Positions 1 through 12,212 of a stretch of 64,000 bases of DNA are shown piece by piece. The DNA lies in contig OX638130.1 of the NCBI GenBank assembly GCA_951804985.1, forward strand, positions 99,693,700 to 99,757,699. The letters are read 5' to 3'. Under the pieces are notes generated by a model. The model made no database searches. It saw only the letters and a program-made list of their open reading frames with translations, and was not told the DNA's origin. This stretch comes from Dryomyza anilis (Eukaryota > Arthropoda > Insecta > Diptera > Dryomyzidae). A program made the position numbers and the translations under genes. Every line of letters begins with the position of its first letter. Position 1 is the first letter of the stretch.

Positions 1-781
1 ACTCACTCAAAGTCTTCTGCCTCAGTACGAAACAGCAATGCCACACATACCCTAAGACGAGACACACAGTAAACCGGTAGGGAACTTAGTTACTTAGAAC
101 TACGTAAACTTACTTAGGACTTAATTAATTGTGCGAACACCAAGTTGTGCTTTGCTGTGGTCAATTTGTTCCCAGTAGGAGGAAGGTCACGGTAGCATCT
201 CAGTGCCTTCTTGCAGAGCACTTTGCATTTTATTCAGTATAATTTTGCAAAAGTAACCCACAGAGTTGTGTTTTAAAGCAATTGTACTTTTTAAAATAAT
301 ATATAAATTAAAATAGTAATAGTAAAATAAATTGAAATAGTAAAATACAGTAGAAAAGGTAGCATCAGATAATACACCCGCATAAAATCCATTTGACAAA
401 AAATCCAACTTTTCACAAAATTCTGAAAGCTTAAAATCCAGCTGTACAAAATCCAATTTGTGTCATTTTAACTGATTTAGTTATATTTTTAAATTTTGTA
501 GAATTTTTTAATGAAAGTTCATGGCATATTTTGATTATGAGCAGAAAATATTCATTTTTGATATAAACTTTAACTACTTAAAATCTTTCGACAAAACTGT
601 ATTTCTAAACTGCCTTAGGCCTGTCAAAAATGTTTACCTGAATTTTACAAGTACTCATAACAATAACTTTTGTGTTTTTCCTCAAAGTAGAAAACTGTGT
701 TTTTTAATATTTATAGACTTTCAAAGATATCAAATACCGATTAGTACTTAATATTCCCAGATGTTTATTTTGAAATAAGCT
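1..781. other. AT-rich intergenic DNA, no gene seen
   Basis: No convincing coding sequence. The first ~230 bases are of more mixed composition, and the rest is AT-rich. Positions ~340-460 resemble, in inverted orientation, the block at ~10,310-10,400 (shared words around 'aaatccatttgacaaa' and 'caaaattctga'), so part of this stretch is dispersed repeat. Confidence 0.5.
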
Positions 782-782
782 T

Positions 783-2529
783 ACACAGAAAAAAAAATTA
801 CCATCATATTGAAGAATTTTGTTTTTCAAACAATGATACATTGTATTGAAGAGCGATTCATAATATTGATAGCTACAAAACATTAATATTATGAATTCAA
901 TACCAATTTAATGATTGACCGAAAAAGTGTTCTTCAATATGATGAACTGTATGAGAGAATACGTTAAAAGTAAATATTTAATTGAAATTTGGTTTGATGC
1001 GCAACATTTTTCAATATGATGTACATATATGTTGTATTTTATGTTTTTATTCATTAATATGATGAAACGTATTCTTCACATACACTTCGTCATATTGAAG
1101 AATAATTTTTCGATCATTCATCAAATTAATAATGAATTCATAACATTGATGTTTTGTAGTTATAAATATTATAAATCTGTCTTCAATGAATTTTTACACA
1201 GAAAAAAAATCATCATCATATTGATGAATTTAGTTCTTCAAACTATGATTCATTGTATTGAAGAATGATTCATAATATTGATAGCTACAAAACATTAATA
1301 TTATGAATTCAATATAAATTTGATGAATGATCGAAAAAGTGTTCTTCAATATGATGAACTGTATGAGAGAATACGTTAAAAGTAAATATTTAATTTAAAT
1401 TTGGTTTGATGAGCAACATTTTTCAATATGATGTACATATATGTTGTATTTTATGTTTTTGTTTATTAATATGATGAAACGTATTCTTCACATACACTTC
1501 GTCATATTGAAGAATAATTTTTCGATCATTCATCATATTAATAATGAATTCATAACATTGATGTTTTGTTTTTATAAATATTATGAATCTCTCTTCAATG
1601 AATTTTTACACAGAAAAAAAAATCATCATCATATTGATGAATTTAGTTCTGCAAACGATGATTCATAATATTGATAGCTACAAAACATTAATATTATGAA
1701 TTCAATATAAATTAAATGAATGATCGAAAAAGTGTTCTTCAATATGATCAACTATATGTGAGAATACGTTTTATGAAAAAAAAAAACATAAAATTCAACA
1801 TATATGTACTTCATATCGTAGAATACTTTTCATCAAAATATTTATTTTTCGTTCATTTTTGCCATACTTCTCGGTTCACAAGTAATTCTTGCATGTTATT
1901 TCTTATATAATATTTGCCGACATGCATAAATTAATAAAATATATTTTTAATTAAAATTACAACATTTTATTAATAAAAAAAAGTTATATTTATAATAAAA
2001 CATATTTCGAAAAATAAAATTTTAAGTTTTTTTTGAAAAAAAAATAGAATAATATTTTTCAAAAAAAAATTTTTTTTGGATATATTTTTTATTAACATTT
2101 TTTCTAACAAAATGTTTTTTTAGACATTTTTTAAAATTTTATTTTTTTAAACATTTTTTTTTTTTTGAAAAATTCATAAAAAAATGTTCATCAATTAATT
2201 TATTTAGAAAACAAAAAAATACTAGTTCAACAATATTCATCATATTGAATATTACATTCATAATTATTATGAGCAATTAAAAAAAAATATTCATAGATAT
2301 TATGAATATATTCATCAATATCACTATTCAAATTCATTGTATTGAATATTTCGTTTTTCACTATGATGTTCGATGAATCGTATGAATAAGTTTATATATG
2401 TATATAATGAATGCATTCATCCATATGTCATTTAATGAATGTTAATATGATGAATCTGGTTGTTGGTAAAAAAAAATCATAATATTTATGAATTAATTCA
2501 TTATATTAATGAATTCTTTTTTTCTGTGT
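783..2529. mobile_element. Family A inverted-repeat transposon with triplicated 5' unit
   Basis: Both ends carry the same short inverted repeat (cacagaaaaaaa at the left, ttttttctgtg at the right) flanked by TA at 782-783 and 2,529-2,530, as expected for a Tc1/mariner-type target duplication. The left part is a tandem array with a period of 412-413 bp: units start at 783, 1,196 and 1,608. Each unit is itself an imperfect palindrome, with 'cttcaatatgatgaac' on one side and its complement 'gtcatattgaagaa' on the other. No transposase frame is visible, so this is a non-autonomous element. Other copies lie at 19,299-21,990 and ~36,975-37,345. Confidence 0.75.
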
Positions 2530-2530
2530 A

Positions 2531-3234
2531 AGAACAACATTTTCAACAACATAAGCTACTTACAATCCGTGCAGTGATCTCCGTTTATATTTCGTTATAA
2601 AAAATCTATAATATTTATATATTTTATGTGTTTTTCATAGGCACACTTTAACACCATTCTAGCGTATATGTCTTTGATACTTATACGTTTATATATTTCG
2701 TACGGTATTAGCACTTTACTAAAATTACTTTATTAGCATTGCGCCCCCCACGAAAACCATCGTTATTGAATACGCTGTCTTTGGAAAGAAACGAAAACCA
2801 CTCACCACCACCGTTACCAACACCATTACCTTCGTCTTTACCTGCAGCAACACCCCAGGGGAAAGAACGACGACGAAATCGAATCAACGTTCTATAGAAA
2901 ATTGTATATATCCTTAGACATGTCATGCAGTCAGTCAGTCAGTCGTTAATATGACGGAGGCCATATGTTGAAATAGATATGTAGCGTTTTAGGCGTGTGA
3001 ATGTGCGTAGGGTTTTGTATGTCAGTCTGTCTTATGCTGTATAATGTTGTTGGCAACATCAAAAACCGCCAATGCAACCGCTATTAAATAGATGCTTTGA
3101 TATAATTTAAACAGACAGTAGACAAACTCAGAATGAAAATTTAGCGTAATTTTCATTTTATTTTCATGAATTTTAAAATTGTCTTATGTAATGTCACTCA
3201 ACACGACTTTTTCTCTGAGCAATCTTTACCTCAT
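2531..3234. other. Intergenic; small GC-richer block, no gene assigned
   Basis: Positions ~2,735-2,880 are distinctly richer in C and G than the surroundings and contain a Gly/Asn-rich open frame on the - strand (72 codons across 2,708-2,926). A CAGT repeat sits at ~2,927-2,944. I do not recognise the frame and see no partner exon, so it is reported only as a compositionally odd block. Confidence 0.3.
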
Positions 3235-3690
3235 TTCTTTATAATTTGAGGATGTTGATTCTTATTGCATACTCAGTTTTTTGATATTGATTTTCGTTTT
3301 GCAATTAAAAATTTGGGACTTTCAGTCAGTTTTTAGAATCAAAAAATTAGAAAATTTTACAAAAGTACTTTTTCAAAATAGTTTTAACGCCAATTTAGAT
3401 ACAGATGTCAAGTCAATTTTTAATATATAAAATAATTAATATTTTTTTATTAAGTTTGACTAAATTTCGATTTAAACTCAAATAGATATGTTTTTCATAT
3501 ATTATTTTGTTTTTTTTTTAATATTTAAGATTTAATTTCGATATTGTCAATTTGAGGTCCCGGCGTGTCTATTTCCCATATTCGAATTTCGCTGAAAATT
3601 CTCCACATCGATTTTCTCATCCAATATATCATTATTAAACTTTTCTCGATTTAAAATTATGAAAATCTTTTGTCACTTTAATGTCCATAG
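3235..3690. mobile_element. Family H element fragment
   Basis: Shares long imperfect similarity with the intron-borne element at 15,985-16,613 and with 31,785-32,240: the same succession of 'gcatactc...tttttt', a 'tttttagaatcaaaaaa' segment, 'gtcaagtcaatttttaat' and 'aaactcaaatag'. It lacks a clear left terminus and is probably truncated. It has no coding capacity. Confidence 0.45.
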
Positions 3691-4214
3691 GTAAATTTGA
3701 TTTTCATTATGTTGAGTAGTAAACTCAAAAAATGTACCTCAAAAATATATGTAATATTTGTTGTAAATTGTCTGTTATCAGCAGGTCATACGATGTCAAA
3801 CAACGTTATGGTTTTACCTCAAATTACAAAAGTTTATTAAATGCTTCATCAGTGAAGCAGTCATATGCCACAAACTATGGCAGCATCAAGGATGCCACGG
3901 CGCGTATAATGGCCAATGTTGCCAGATGCACATAGTGCATACACAGACAGCAGCGCGCTAACGCACTTTGCGCAATTTACTTTTCAATTAGTTTGAGTTA
4001 AAAGAAAAACGGTTGCAGTATACGGTAAAAGAAAATTAACGTTGTGTGGCAATTATTTCTTTTATTTTTTATAAAAAAATTCTCTTTCCTATTTCTACTA
4101 GAGTTAACTTTAATTTTAATTAACTATATCAATTTAATTAATTAAAAAGTATCTAAAAAATACAAAAAAATTTAGAACAAAACTATTTTAATTTAATTTA
4201 AATTTTATTTCTGT
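3691..4214. other. AT-rich spacer, no gene seen
   Basis: A 67-codon open frame at 3,732-3,935 has no signal peptide, no recognisable domain and no splice context I trust. Nothing else is visible. Confidence 0.4.
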
Positions 4215-5405
4215 TTCAGTAAAAAATAACTGTTTCACTGAAATTCTATTTTTCACTAAAAATGCAATTTTTCTCTATAAATTCAAATAGATTTATCACA
4301 AAAAATGCAACTTTTTGCTAAAAATTCAATTTTTCAATAAAAATTCAATTTATAACTAAAAATTCAATCTTTCACTAAAAATTCAATTTTTAACTAAAAA
4401 TTCCATTTTGACTAAAAATTCAATTTTTCACTAAAATTTCAATGTTTCACTTTTTCACTTAAAATTCAAATTTTCATTAAAAATTCAATTTTTCACTTAA
4501 AATTCACTTTTTCACTTAAAATTCAAATTTTCACTAAAAATTCAAATTTTCACTAAAAATTCAATTTTTCACTAAAAATTCAATTGTTCACTAAAAATTC
4601 AATTGTTCACTGAAAATTCAATTGTTCAATAAAAATTCAATTTTTCACTAAAAATTCAAATTTTCACTAAATTTCAATTTTTCAATAAAAAATTAAAAAT
4701 TCAAATTTTTCACTAAAAATTCAAATTTTCACTAAAAATTCAATTTTTCACTAAAAATTCAATTGTTCACTAAAAATTCAAAGTTTCACTAAAAATTCAA
4801 TTTTTCACTATAAATTCAATTTTTCACTAAAAATTCAATTGTTCACTAAAAATTCAATTTTTCACTAAAAATTCAAAATTTTCACTAAAAATTCAAATTT
4901 TCACTAAAAATTCAATTTTTAACTAAAAATTCAATTTTTCACTAAAAATTCAATTTTTCACTAAAAATTCAATTTTTCACTAAAAATTCAATTTTTCACT
5001 AAAAATTCAATTGTTCACTTAAAATTCACTTTTTCACTTAAAATTCAATTTTTCACTAAAAATTAAATTTTTCACTAAAAAATTCAATTTTTCACTAAAA
5101 ATTCAATTTTTCACTAAAAATGCAATTTTTCACTAAAAAAATCAATTTTTCACTATAAATTCAAATTTTCACTAAAAATGCAATTTTTCACTAAAAAATT
5201 AACTTTTTCACTTAAAATTCAATTTTTCACTCAAAATGCAATTTTTCACTAAAAATTCAATTTTTCACTCAAAATGCAATTTTTCACTAAAAATTTAATT
5301 TTTCACTAAAAATTCAATTTTTCACTAAAAATTCAATTTTCCACAAAAATTTAAATTTTTCACTAAAACTTTAATTGTTCACTTAAAATTCAATTTTCAC
5401 TAAAA
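4215..5405. repeat. 19-bp satellite array, left arm (forward orientation)
   Basis: About 60 imperfect copies of the 19-bp unit 'caatttttcactaaaaatt'. Inside each unit the 15 bases 'aaaaattcaattttt' are a near-perfect palindrome whose centre is C (G on the other strand), followed by the 4-bp spacer 'cact'. Variants include changed spacers (actt, aata) and short length changes; divergence is highest at the left edge. The same satellite recurs in opposite orientation at 6,610-7,760 and in this orientation at 62,395-64,000. Confidence 0.95.
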
Positions 5406-6609
5406 AAAAAAAAAATTTCATTTAAAATTTAACATTTATCGAATTATGAAATTTTTCAAATATAATTTCTGCACTATTTTGCTGGTATTACCTTGCGCTA
5501 CATTAGCTACTACGTCACCTATACTAAAAGTGATACTTCCTGAGTTTATGTGTATTTTTCTGCCTCGTTATGCCATCAGCTAATTTCATGCTTCCGCCTT
5601 TCGTTTGGTAGTGGTTTTACCTATGTGTCGTTCGTTATTTACCCCGTTGTGTTTATTTGTTTGGGGTGTTTTATCGGAAGGAAACCCTTTAAAGTGAATT
5701 GGCATTAACGCTTAACGAATTCTGTTGTGATTTTCTTTAGTATTACTGCGGTTGCTATTTTCGGTTGTATTCATTTGCTTTATTTGCGATATGTATTGTA
5801 ATCAATTTAAAGTCAAAGCATTATCAATTTTCCTAAATTTGATCTTTCGAAAGACGCTTTAAAAATCATATCATATTCTTAGTAGCAGCACCTTTGAATA
5901 AAGCTGCGGATAATTTATATATTTTTATTTTTTCTCTACTTTTCTCGTTGCTTTTCTTCTGCTTCAAAATGTAGTACAATAAAATTCAAGCTGTCAACAA
6001 TAAAAAATGATACTTGAACAATATAAAGAACGCAAAAACTTGACACAAGCATTACTTGAATACCAAATAATATACATACTTTGAAACGTACTGACTGTGA
6101 AGTTGTGTCAAAAAAATAAGTAGCAAAAATAATACGCAAGAAAATCTTGATATTCCTTACAACATAAATAGCGTAAACTTCGGAAGAAAATTTTATAAAG
6201 TATTTAATACACTTCAGCGTTAAAGTATGAATTGAATTTGTTAATGATACAAATAAAAATGTGATCCCGTGTCTGGCAAAATTTAAAAAAAAATTTAAGG
6301 TAAAGCCAAGTCTGTCAAAAAACGGAAAATAGAAAAAAACAAAAAGAATTTATCCACAAATTCGCGTACATTTCATTTCAACTGATAAATTGTTTCAATC
6401 TACGTGCAGAATTTTAATGACTTTTTGTGTTCAAGACTTCTTGAGCAACATCACAATAGCTCAAATAATAACAAAAACAAAAATAAATACAACATTTCAA
6501 GATGTTCGCAATATTGCGTATAACAAGTTAGGACAATTCATGTTAAGTATAGGCGACTTTTAAGGATGTACATTAAAATTAGTTGCCATCGATGATCTTA
6601 CAAAAAAAA
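5406..6609. other. Non-repetitive spacer between opposed satellite arrays
   Basis: About 1.2 kb without the 19-bp unit. It is less AT-biased at ~5,480-5,700. It holds one short open frame with a signal-peptide-like start (listed separately) and no recognisable gene. If the locus were transcribed end to end, this would form the loop of a long hairpin whose arms are the two arrays. Confidence 0.5.
5446..5583 (+). CDS. Possible 45-residue secreted micropeptide (speculative)
   Basis: ATG at 5,446 opens 45 codons to TAA at 5,581-5,583. The product begins MKFFKYNFCTILLVLPCATL: basic start, hydrophobic core and a small-residue exit, like a signal peptide. The remaining ~20 residues have no motif. 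Chance is a serious alternative, because a 138-bp frame is not significant by itself and no promoter or homologue is evident. It is listed because it is the only signal-peptide-like frame in the spacer between the two inverted arrays. Confidence 0.15.
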   Translation: MKFFKYNFCTILLVLPCATLATTSPILKVILPEFMCIFLPRYAIS

Positions 6610-7760
6610 TATTGCGAAAAATGTAATTTTAAGCGAAAAATGGATTTTTTAGTGAACATTTATTTTATTTATAGTGAAAATTTGAATTCTTACTGAAAAA
6701 TTGAATTTTTAGTGAAAAATTAAAGTTTTAGTGAAAAATTGAATTTTTAGTGAAAAATTGAATTTTTAGTGAAAAATTGAATTTTTAGTGAAAAATTGAA
6801 TTTTTAGTGAAAAATTGAATTTTTAGTGAAAGATTGAATTTTTAGTGAAAAATTGAATTTTTAGTGAAAATTTGAATTTTTAGTGAAAATTTGAATTTTT
6901 AGTGAAAGATTGAATTTTTAGTGAATGATTGATTTTTTAATGAAAAATTGATTTTAGTGAAAAAATTTAATTATTAGTGAAATATTTAATTTTTATTGAA
7001 AAATTGAATTTTTAGTGAAAAATTGAATTTTGAATGAAAAATGTAATTTTTAGTGAAAAATTAAATTTTTAGTGAAAAATTTAATTTTTAGTGAAAAATT
7101 AAATTTTTAGTGAAAAATTCAATTTTTAGTGAAAAATTGGATTTTTAGTGAAAATTTGAATTTTTAGTGAAAAATTGGATTTTTAGTGAAATAGTGAAAA
7201 ATTGAATTTTTAGTGAAAAATTGAATTTTTAATGAAAAATTGAATTTTTAATGAAAAATTGGTTTTATTGAAAAATTTGATTTATTATTGAAAAATTGAA
7301 TTTTTTAGTGAAACTTTTAATTTTAATGAAAAATCGAATTTTTAGTGAAAAATTGAATTTTAGTGAAAAATTGAATTTTTAGTGAAAAATTGAATTTTTT
7401 AGTGAAAAATTGAATTTTTAGTGAAAAATTAAATTTTTAGTGAAAAATTGAATTTTTAGTGAAAAATTGAATTTTTAGTGAACAATTGAATTTTTGTGAA
7501 AAATTGAATTTTTGTGAAAAATTGAATTTTTGGGAAAAATTGAATTTTTAGTGAAAAATTGAATTTTTAGTGAAAAATTGAATTTTTAGTGAAAAATTGA
7601 ATTTTTAGTGAAAAATTGAATTTTTAGTGAAAAATTGAATTTTTAGTGAAAAATTGAATTTTTAGTGAACAATTCAAATTTTAGTAGAAAAATTCAATTT
7701 TTAGATTATATTTAATTTTTAAAGAAAAGAAAATTTTAATTTGTGTGAAAAAATTGAATT
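6610..7760. repeat. 19-bp satellite array, right arm (inverted orientation)
   Basis: Tandem copies of 'ttgaatttttagtgaaaaa', the exact reverse complement of the unit in the array at 4,215-5,405. The central part (~6,720-6,930 and ~7,540-7,670) has long runs of identical units, suggesting recent homogenisation, while both edges are degenerate. Together with the left array it makes a ~3.5-kb inverted structure. Confidence 0.95.
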
Positions 7761-8589
7761 TCTAGTTCAATGTAATTTTAATTGAGATGTGTAATTTTCA
7801 ATTAAACATTTTTTCTGAAAACAATGCTTTTATTTGCATTCTCTTTTGAATGAATGCAATAAATGATTTAAAAAACAACTGTTTGCACTGCGTGCGACAA
7901 ACAACGCCAATAACTAAATATACCGACCACCTGGTGTGCGTAGTCCTGACAACAATGGAAAAACAGACCCAATAAAATAAATTGAAAATTTATAACTTCA
8001 ATGTAGTGGGTGGCGCTGGCTGCTAAAGGTGACACAGTAACTTTAGTAAATAACCATAAAAAAAGGTGTTGGTGGGAGTCTCGGCAATGTTTTCGTCAGA
8101 GTCAGAGCATTTCTAATGTGAAATAAATTGAATTTAAATTGAGAATAATCTTAGTTGGTGTTGTCAGTGTGTAAGGCACATTTATAAATGCATTCAGACG
8201 ATAGACAATTTCAGTTCGTTCGCCCTAAAGTATGCAACACTATTTTGAATGTATACAAAAGTACTTGAAACCTGAAGTGCAACAAATTAAGAGTAAATGC
8301 ATTATTTGCCACTTGCACGTATGAGTTGCTCTTATGCTGAATTTTCGTAAAATTTTACATTATTGCACTTGTTCCGTGTTGAGCCTTGTTGTATTTGTAC
8401 GCATTACCATAGGATTGCGTAGACGACTAAGTAAATAAAAACTTGCCATAAGTGAAAAACGTGATGAAAACTTTGTGATGGCCGCAAGCAAATCATAATC
8501 TGTGGCACTTATGCTTAAAAATATTGTAATAAATTAATGTTCATATACAAATTGTAAATAGATAAGAGTTTTAATGGAAAAACGAAAAA
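7761..8589. other. Intergenic DNA, no gene seen
   Basis: Mixed-composition sequence between the satellite and a family F relic. Positions ~7,900-8,110 are moderately GC-richer, but I see no open frame, splice pair or repeat of note. Confidence 0.4.
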
Positions 8590-8905
8590 TGTACTCTCTG
8601 AAAAATGGTTGAAAGAAAGAAAAAGTTAATTGTATAGTTGGTTGATACAACTAACATTTTCTTTGTTCCAACCTCATTTTAAAACGATTTTTTTACAGAT
8701 TTGTTGATGACACAGCCATATTCGTTTGTCGCTTTAAATATAATCCGATACTTTCTCCAAATTGTTCTCAAACTGTTTGAAATTGTTCTTAAACTGTTCG
8801 AAATGTGTGTTAGTCCAAACTTTAACTCATTTAGTTTTGACTATAGCAACCGACCAAGCGGTTAAGAGAAACGATTAAGTTGGAGTGTGTAAAGGCTTTA
8901 TTTTT
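8590..8905. mobile_element. Family F MITE, diverged copy
   Basis: Carries the family F landmarks in order: a 'ggttgaaagaa...aaagtta' start, 'ttggttgatacaactaac', the duplicated 'aaactgtttgaaattg/aaactgttcgaaatg' block, 'tagttttgactatagcaacc' and 'agcggttaagagaaacg'. It is more diverged than the copies around fw at 34.7-51.4 kb. Confidence 0.5.
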
Positions 8906-8989
8906 TTGTTAAATTATGGATAAACATAACTAGTTTTTCGTTAGTTATTAAATATTAAATGATAAAAAAAATCTAAAAAAAATCAACAT

Positions 8990-9290
8990 TTTCCGAGTTT
9001 AGACCTAAATATTTTAAAATTTTATTGGAATATTAGCATTCATTGGTAAACTAAAATTAGCCTGAACAATTGAAATAAAAATTGCGTTTAAGTTTTTTTA
9101 TTAAACTATTATTCCACAGAAATATACTTTTTTATTCTAAAAATACTTTTGCAATTTTCTCAAAAACCTTACGTAATTTAATAAAACCGAGTATGCAGTC
9201 TCAGCACTAGCACCAGCTAATTATATAGAATTGATGTATTGGATGTCCATGGCAAACATATTATTGGGTAGTGTAATCAATGTGTCTTAT
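8990..9290. mobile_element. Family H element fragment (right end)
   Basis: The end 'gagtatgcagtctcagcac...gatgtattggatgtccatggc' matches the right end of the family H element in the gd intron at ~16,535-16,610 and, inverted, ~31,800-31,870. The interior at 8,990-9,180 shares further weak similarity. It is non-coding. Confidence 0.5.
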
Positions 9291-9694
9291 ATACAAATGT
9301 AGATTGTAGATTTTTTTTCATAAAAATTACAAAAATTGAAAAAATATAGTTTCACATTTCAGGTTCTGTATTATTTTTTATCGCATAATTAAGATATTTA
9401 ACCGAATTACAAATTATTTTAATACCGTTTGTTTATGCTTTTTATGAAATGGTTTTGATTTCGTTTATGTGGTTTCAAAAGAATAAAATGTCCAATAGAA
9501 TTTCCAATATCGAAGCAACCAAATGATTGGCAGCACCATTTCAAAATTTGATAAAAAAGTTTTTTCAAACAAAATTTTCAACATTCTACAACATTTTTAA
9601 GCATAACTTTTGAACGCGTTGAACTATAATCCTAATTAATATCTTAAATAATAGATAAAATGTCAACCTTCAACATATCGTCACGTTCATGACA

Positions 9695-10290
9695 AAGGGC
9701 TTAAAAGCATTTTAAAAATTATTGGGAAATCAAATTTTAAAGTTTGAAGTGCTTAAAAAATTAGTAAAAATTTAGTTTTTTATGTTTTTTATATTTATTT
9801 TTGTTTATTCATCAATTATCCTAACGTATATAAAATATCTTTGCATTTGGACCAATTGCCGAATTACAAACACAGATTTTGTGTGACTATATCCTGACCT
9901 AAAAGCAAATATCTTTGTTTTTTGGCTGTGTATCTTTATTTGCGCAAGATAAAATAGTGATATAAAGACATTAATTGTTTGTTTTTAAAGCACCTATCAA
10001 TTGGCATTATTATTTAAAAATAATTTTCCAAAAATTAATTTGCCATTTGATATTTGCAAAAAAATATTTGGCAAAATATTTTTAAATAATGATGCCAATC
10101 GATAGGTGTCTTAAAAACTAACAATTAATGCATTCGCACTACTATTTTATCTTGTACAAATAAAGAGTTATAGCAAAAAAACGAAAAAATCGAAAAATTA
10201 AATTTTTTGCGATAACTTTTCATTGGTATAAGATAAAATAGTTATGTAAAGGCATTCATTATTTGTTTATAAAGCATTTGTTTATAAAGA
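9695..10290. mobile_element. Family E element, partial copy
   Basis: Contains the family E internal palindrome: 'aagcacctatcaattggc' followed at ~10,090 by its complement 'gccaatcgataggtg', each flanked by 'agataaaatagtgat'-type words. Left-end sequence near 9,700 matches the right interior of the full copy at 54,050-55,067. The terminal repeats are missing or too diverged to place. Confidence 0.6.
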
Positions 10291-10586
10291 TGTGTATGGT
10301 TAGATTGTACGGCTAAATTTTTAAAATTCAGAATTTTGTAAAAATGTGGATTTTGTGTCAAATGGATTTTTGACGAATTGATTTTTTGGTGCTTTCTCGA
10401 AATATGACAAAATTTTTGGTTTGTTTGTAAAAAAAATCATTTGATTTTTATAAAGTAGTTTTAATTAAAATAAAAATTATTTTTAAAGGATATCGAGTAA
10501 CGATTATAACTTAGTTATTATAAGTAGTATTAAAATTTATATAAATAAAAATCAAATCTTATAAACAAAAATTATATTTTGTATTA

Positions 10587-10973
10587 GGGCCATTCCACAC
10601 TAAATCGACCAAAAAAAGTCAAATTTGAGATTTTACCTTTTCGATCTTAATGAACTTTTGGCATAAAGGGTATCGAGACATGCACTAAACAATTTTTTTT
10701 TATTTTTTCCGACCACTACTTCCAGAGATACAGTGGCTCAAAGTTGGAAGAAAAGTGCCAAAAATCACTTTTGTACTGTTGTTCATATTTAAATATCTCT
10801 TGAACTAGAAATGCTAGAAACTCCGTTAATGGCTCGTTTTAAAGCTAATAGAACAAGCTTTTAGAAAAATTAAGTTGTAATTTCCAAACGGTAACATGTG
10901 GTCCGTGGTCATTATCCTTGCACTTCGAAGAAGGTGAGTTCCAACCGCTGGTCGATTTGGTGTGGAATGGCCC
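10587..10973. mobile_element. Family G MITE (gggccattccac termini), copy 1
   Basis: Terminal inverted repeats gggccattccacac and gtgtggaatggccc, continuing into 'aaatcgacc/ggtcgattt', flanked by a 4-bp duplication ATTA (10,583-10,586 and 10,974-10,977). It is 387 bp and non-coding. A second copy in the opposite orientation is at 32,359-32,935 and a decayed third at ~37,945-38,210. Confidence 0.8.
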
Positions 10974-10977
10974 ATTA

Positions 10978-11944
10978 ATTCAAAACTAGAGAATATAATT
11001 TTTAAAAAAATGTTTCCTTGTATATGTTTTGTCAAAAAAAAATCAATACAGATTATTAATTTAAAGTGTTTTGTATATTTGTTCCACTGTTTATCACTCT
11101 CACAAAAAAAAAACGTACTCTTCACTGCAGCTCTTAGTTTTCAATTCACGTAAAAAGTAACAAACAACTTGTTGCATACAATTGCTGGACAGCAACAAAG
11201 CATCTGCTTGACTGAGTGTTTTTTTTAAATTCTTCTTAAAGCATCTTTAGTTCAAGAGATTTGCACAAAAATAAAAACAGCAAATAAAATAAAAGAGCAA
11301 AGAGCGAATTCGCCGTAAAGTCACAGCATAAGGCAAATTGCAATTCCAACGCATGACAAGTGTTATCAGTGAGTAAAAAATATATTTTTATTACGGGTGG
11401 TTGCTACTTGACGGAGTCTATGATAAAAGAGGGGTAACGTTATTTTCGTGTAATCAAATTCTATATTATTTTTAACAAACAAAATTATCTGGATTTAAAA
11501 ACAAAAAGCTTATATATTTAATAATATTTTAAATACATTTTATATATATTTTTTTATTAGAATTAAAAAAATTCCTTATTAGCATTGTGAATTTGTGCAA
11601 TATTGAACAACTTGATATCAGTTAAATCCTTAATAGTTTAAAATTCTAAAGAACATAAACCATAGAACAGTCACTGGGTTCTAACACAGCACATTTCGGC
11701 TTACAGCCAATCCTAGTAACCTTTGAGCAAACGCTATATTTTGTATTTCACGACATTCTTTATAATTCATTTTAAAATACATACATTCAGAAAAAAATTC
11801 CATTAAAATAAAATGATCATTTTCGGATCATGACCCTAGTACAATTTCTACAAGGGACAACCATATGCATAATATTTCATGATCTCTTAATTAATTCATG
11901 ATCTCTAAAAATGTAAAGTACGCACAGATCTCTTAAAAAAATTA
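10978..11944. other. Intergenic DNA, no gene seen
   Basis: Short antiparallel open frames exist near 10,960-11,150 but they run through the MITE border and AT-rich sequence and show no domain. No RNA gene or clear repeat was recognised. Confidence 0.4.
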
Positions 11945-12110
11945 CTACACGATGAAAAAAATGCTCTAACAAACATAATTTTGCAGTCATCACATATATC
12001 TTTGGAGCTTTATGCAAACAAAAGTACTATTGTATTGCAAAACATAACATATAATGACAGCCAAACAAATTTTTGTTTCCGTTTTTGTTAATGTTCAGAA
12101 TGCATAATTT
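11945..12110. repeat. Family T dispersed repeat, copy 1
   Basis: Inverted relative of ~61,260-61,375: both contain 'tttggctgtcattata', 'ttttgcaat.caata.tact', 'gtttgcat', 'ctccaaagat.tatgt' and 'ctgcaaaattat' in the same order on opposite strands. It is probably a transposon fragment with no coding potential. Confidence 0.5.
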
Positions 12111-12212
12111 TAGACGTTCTTTTGAACATATATATGTTTGAATGTGAAATACATTTTATTTTTATGTAAACATATTTATTTTTTTTTTTATTTTTTTTTT
12201 AATATTTATATT

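Noticed and set aside
4215..5405. CRISPR-like or regularly spaced repeat array
   Set aside because: Units are contiguous 19-mers with no unique spacers, in a eukaryotic genome.
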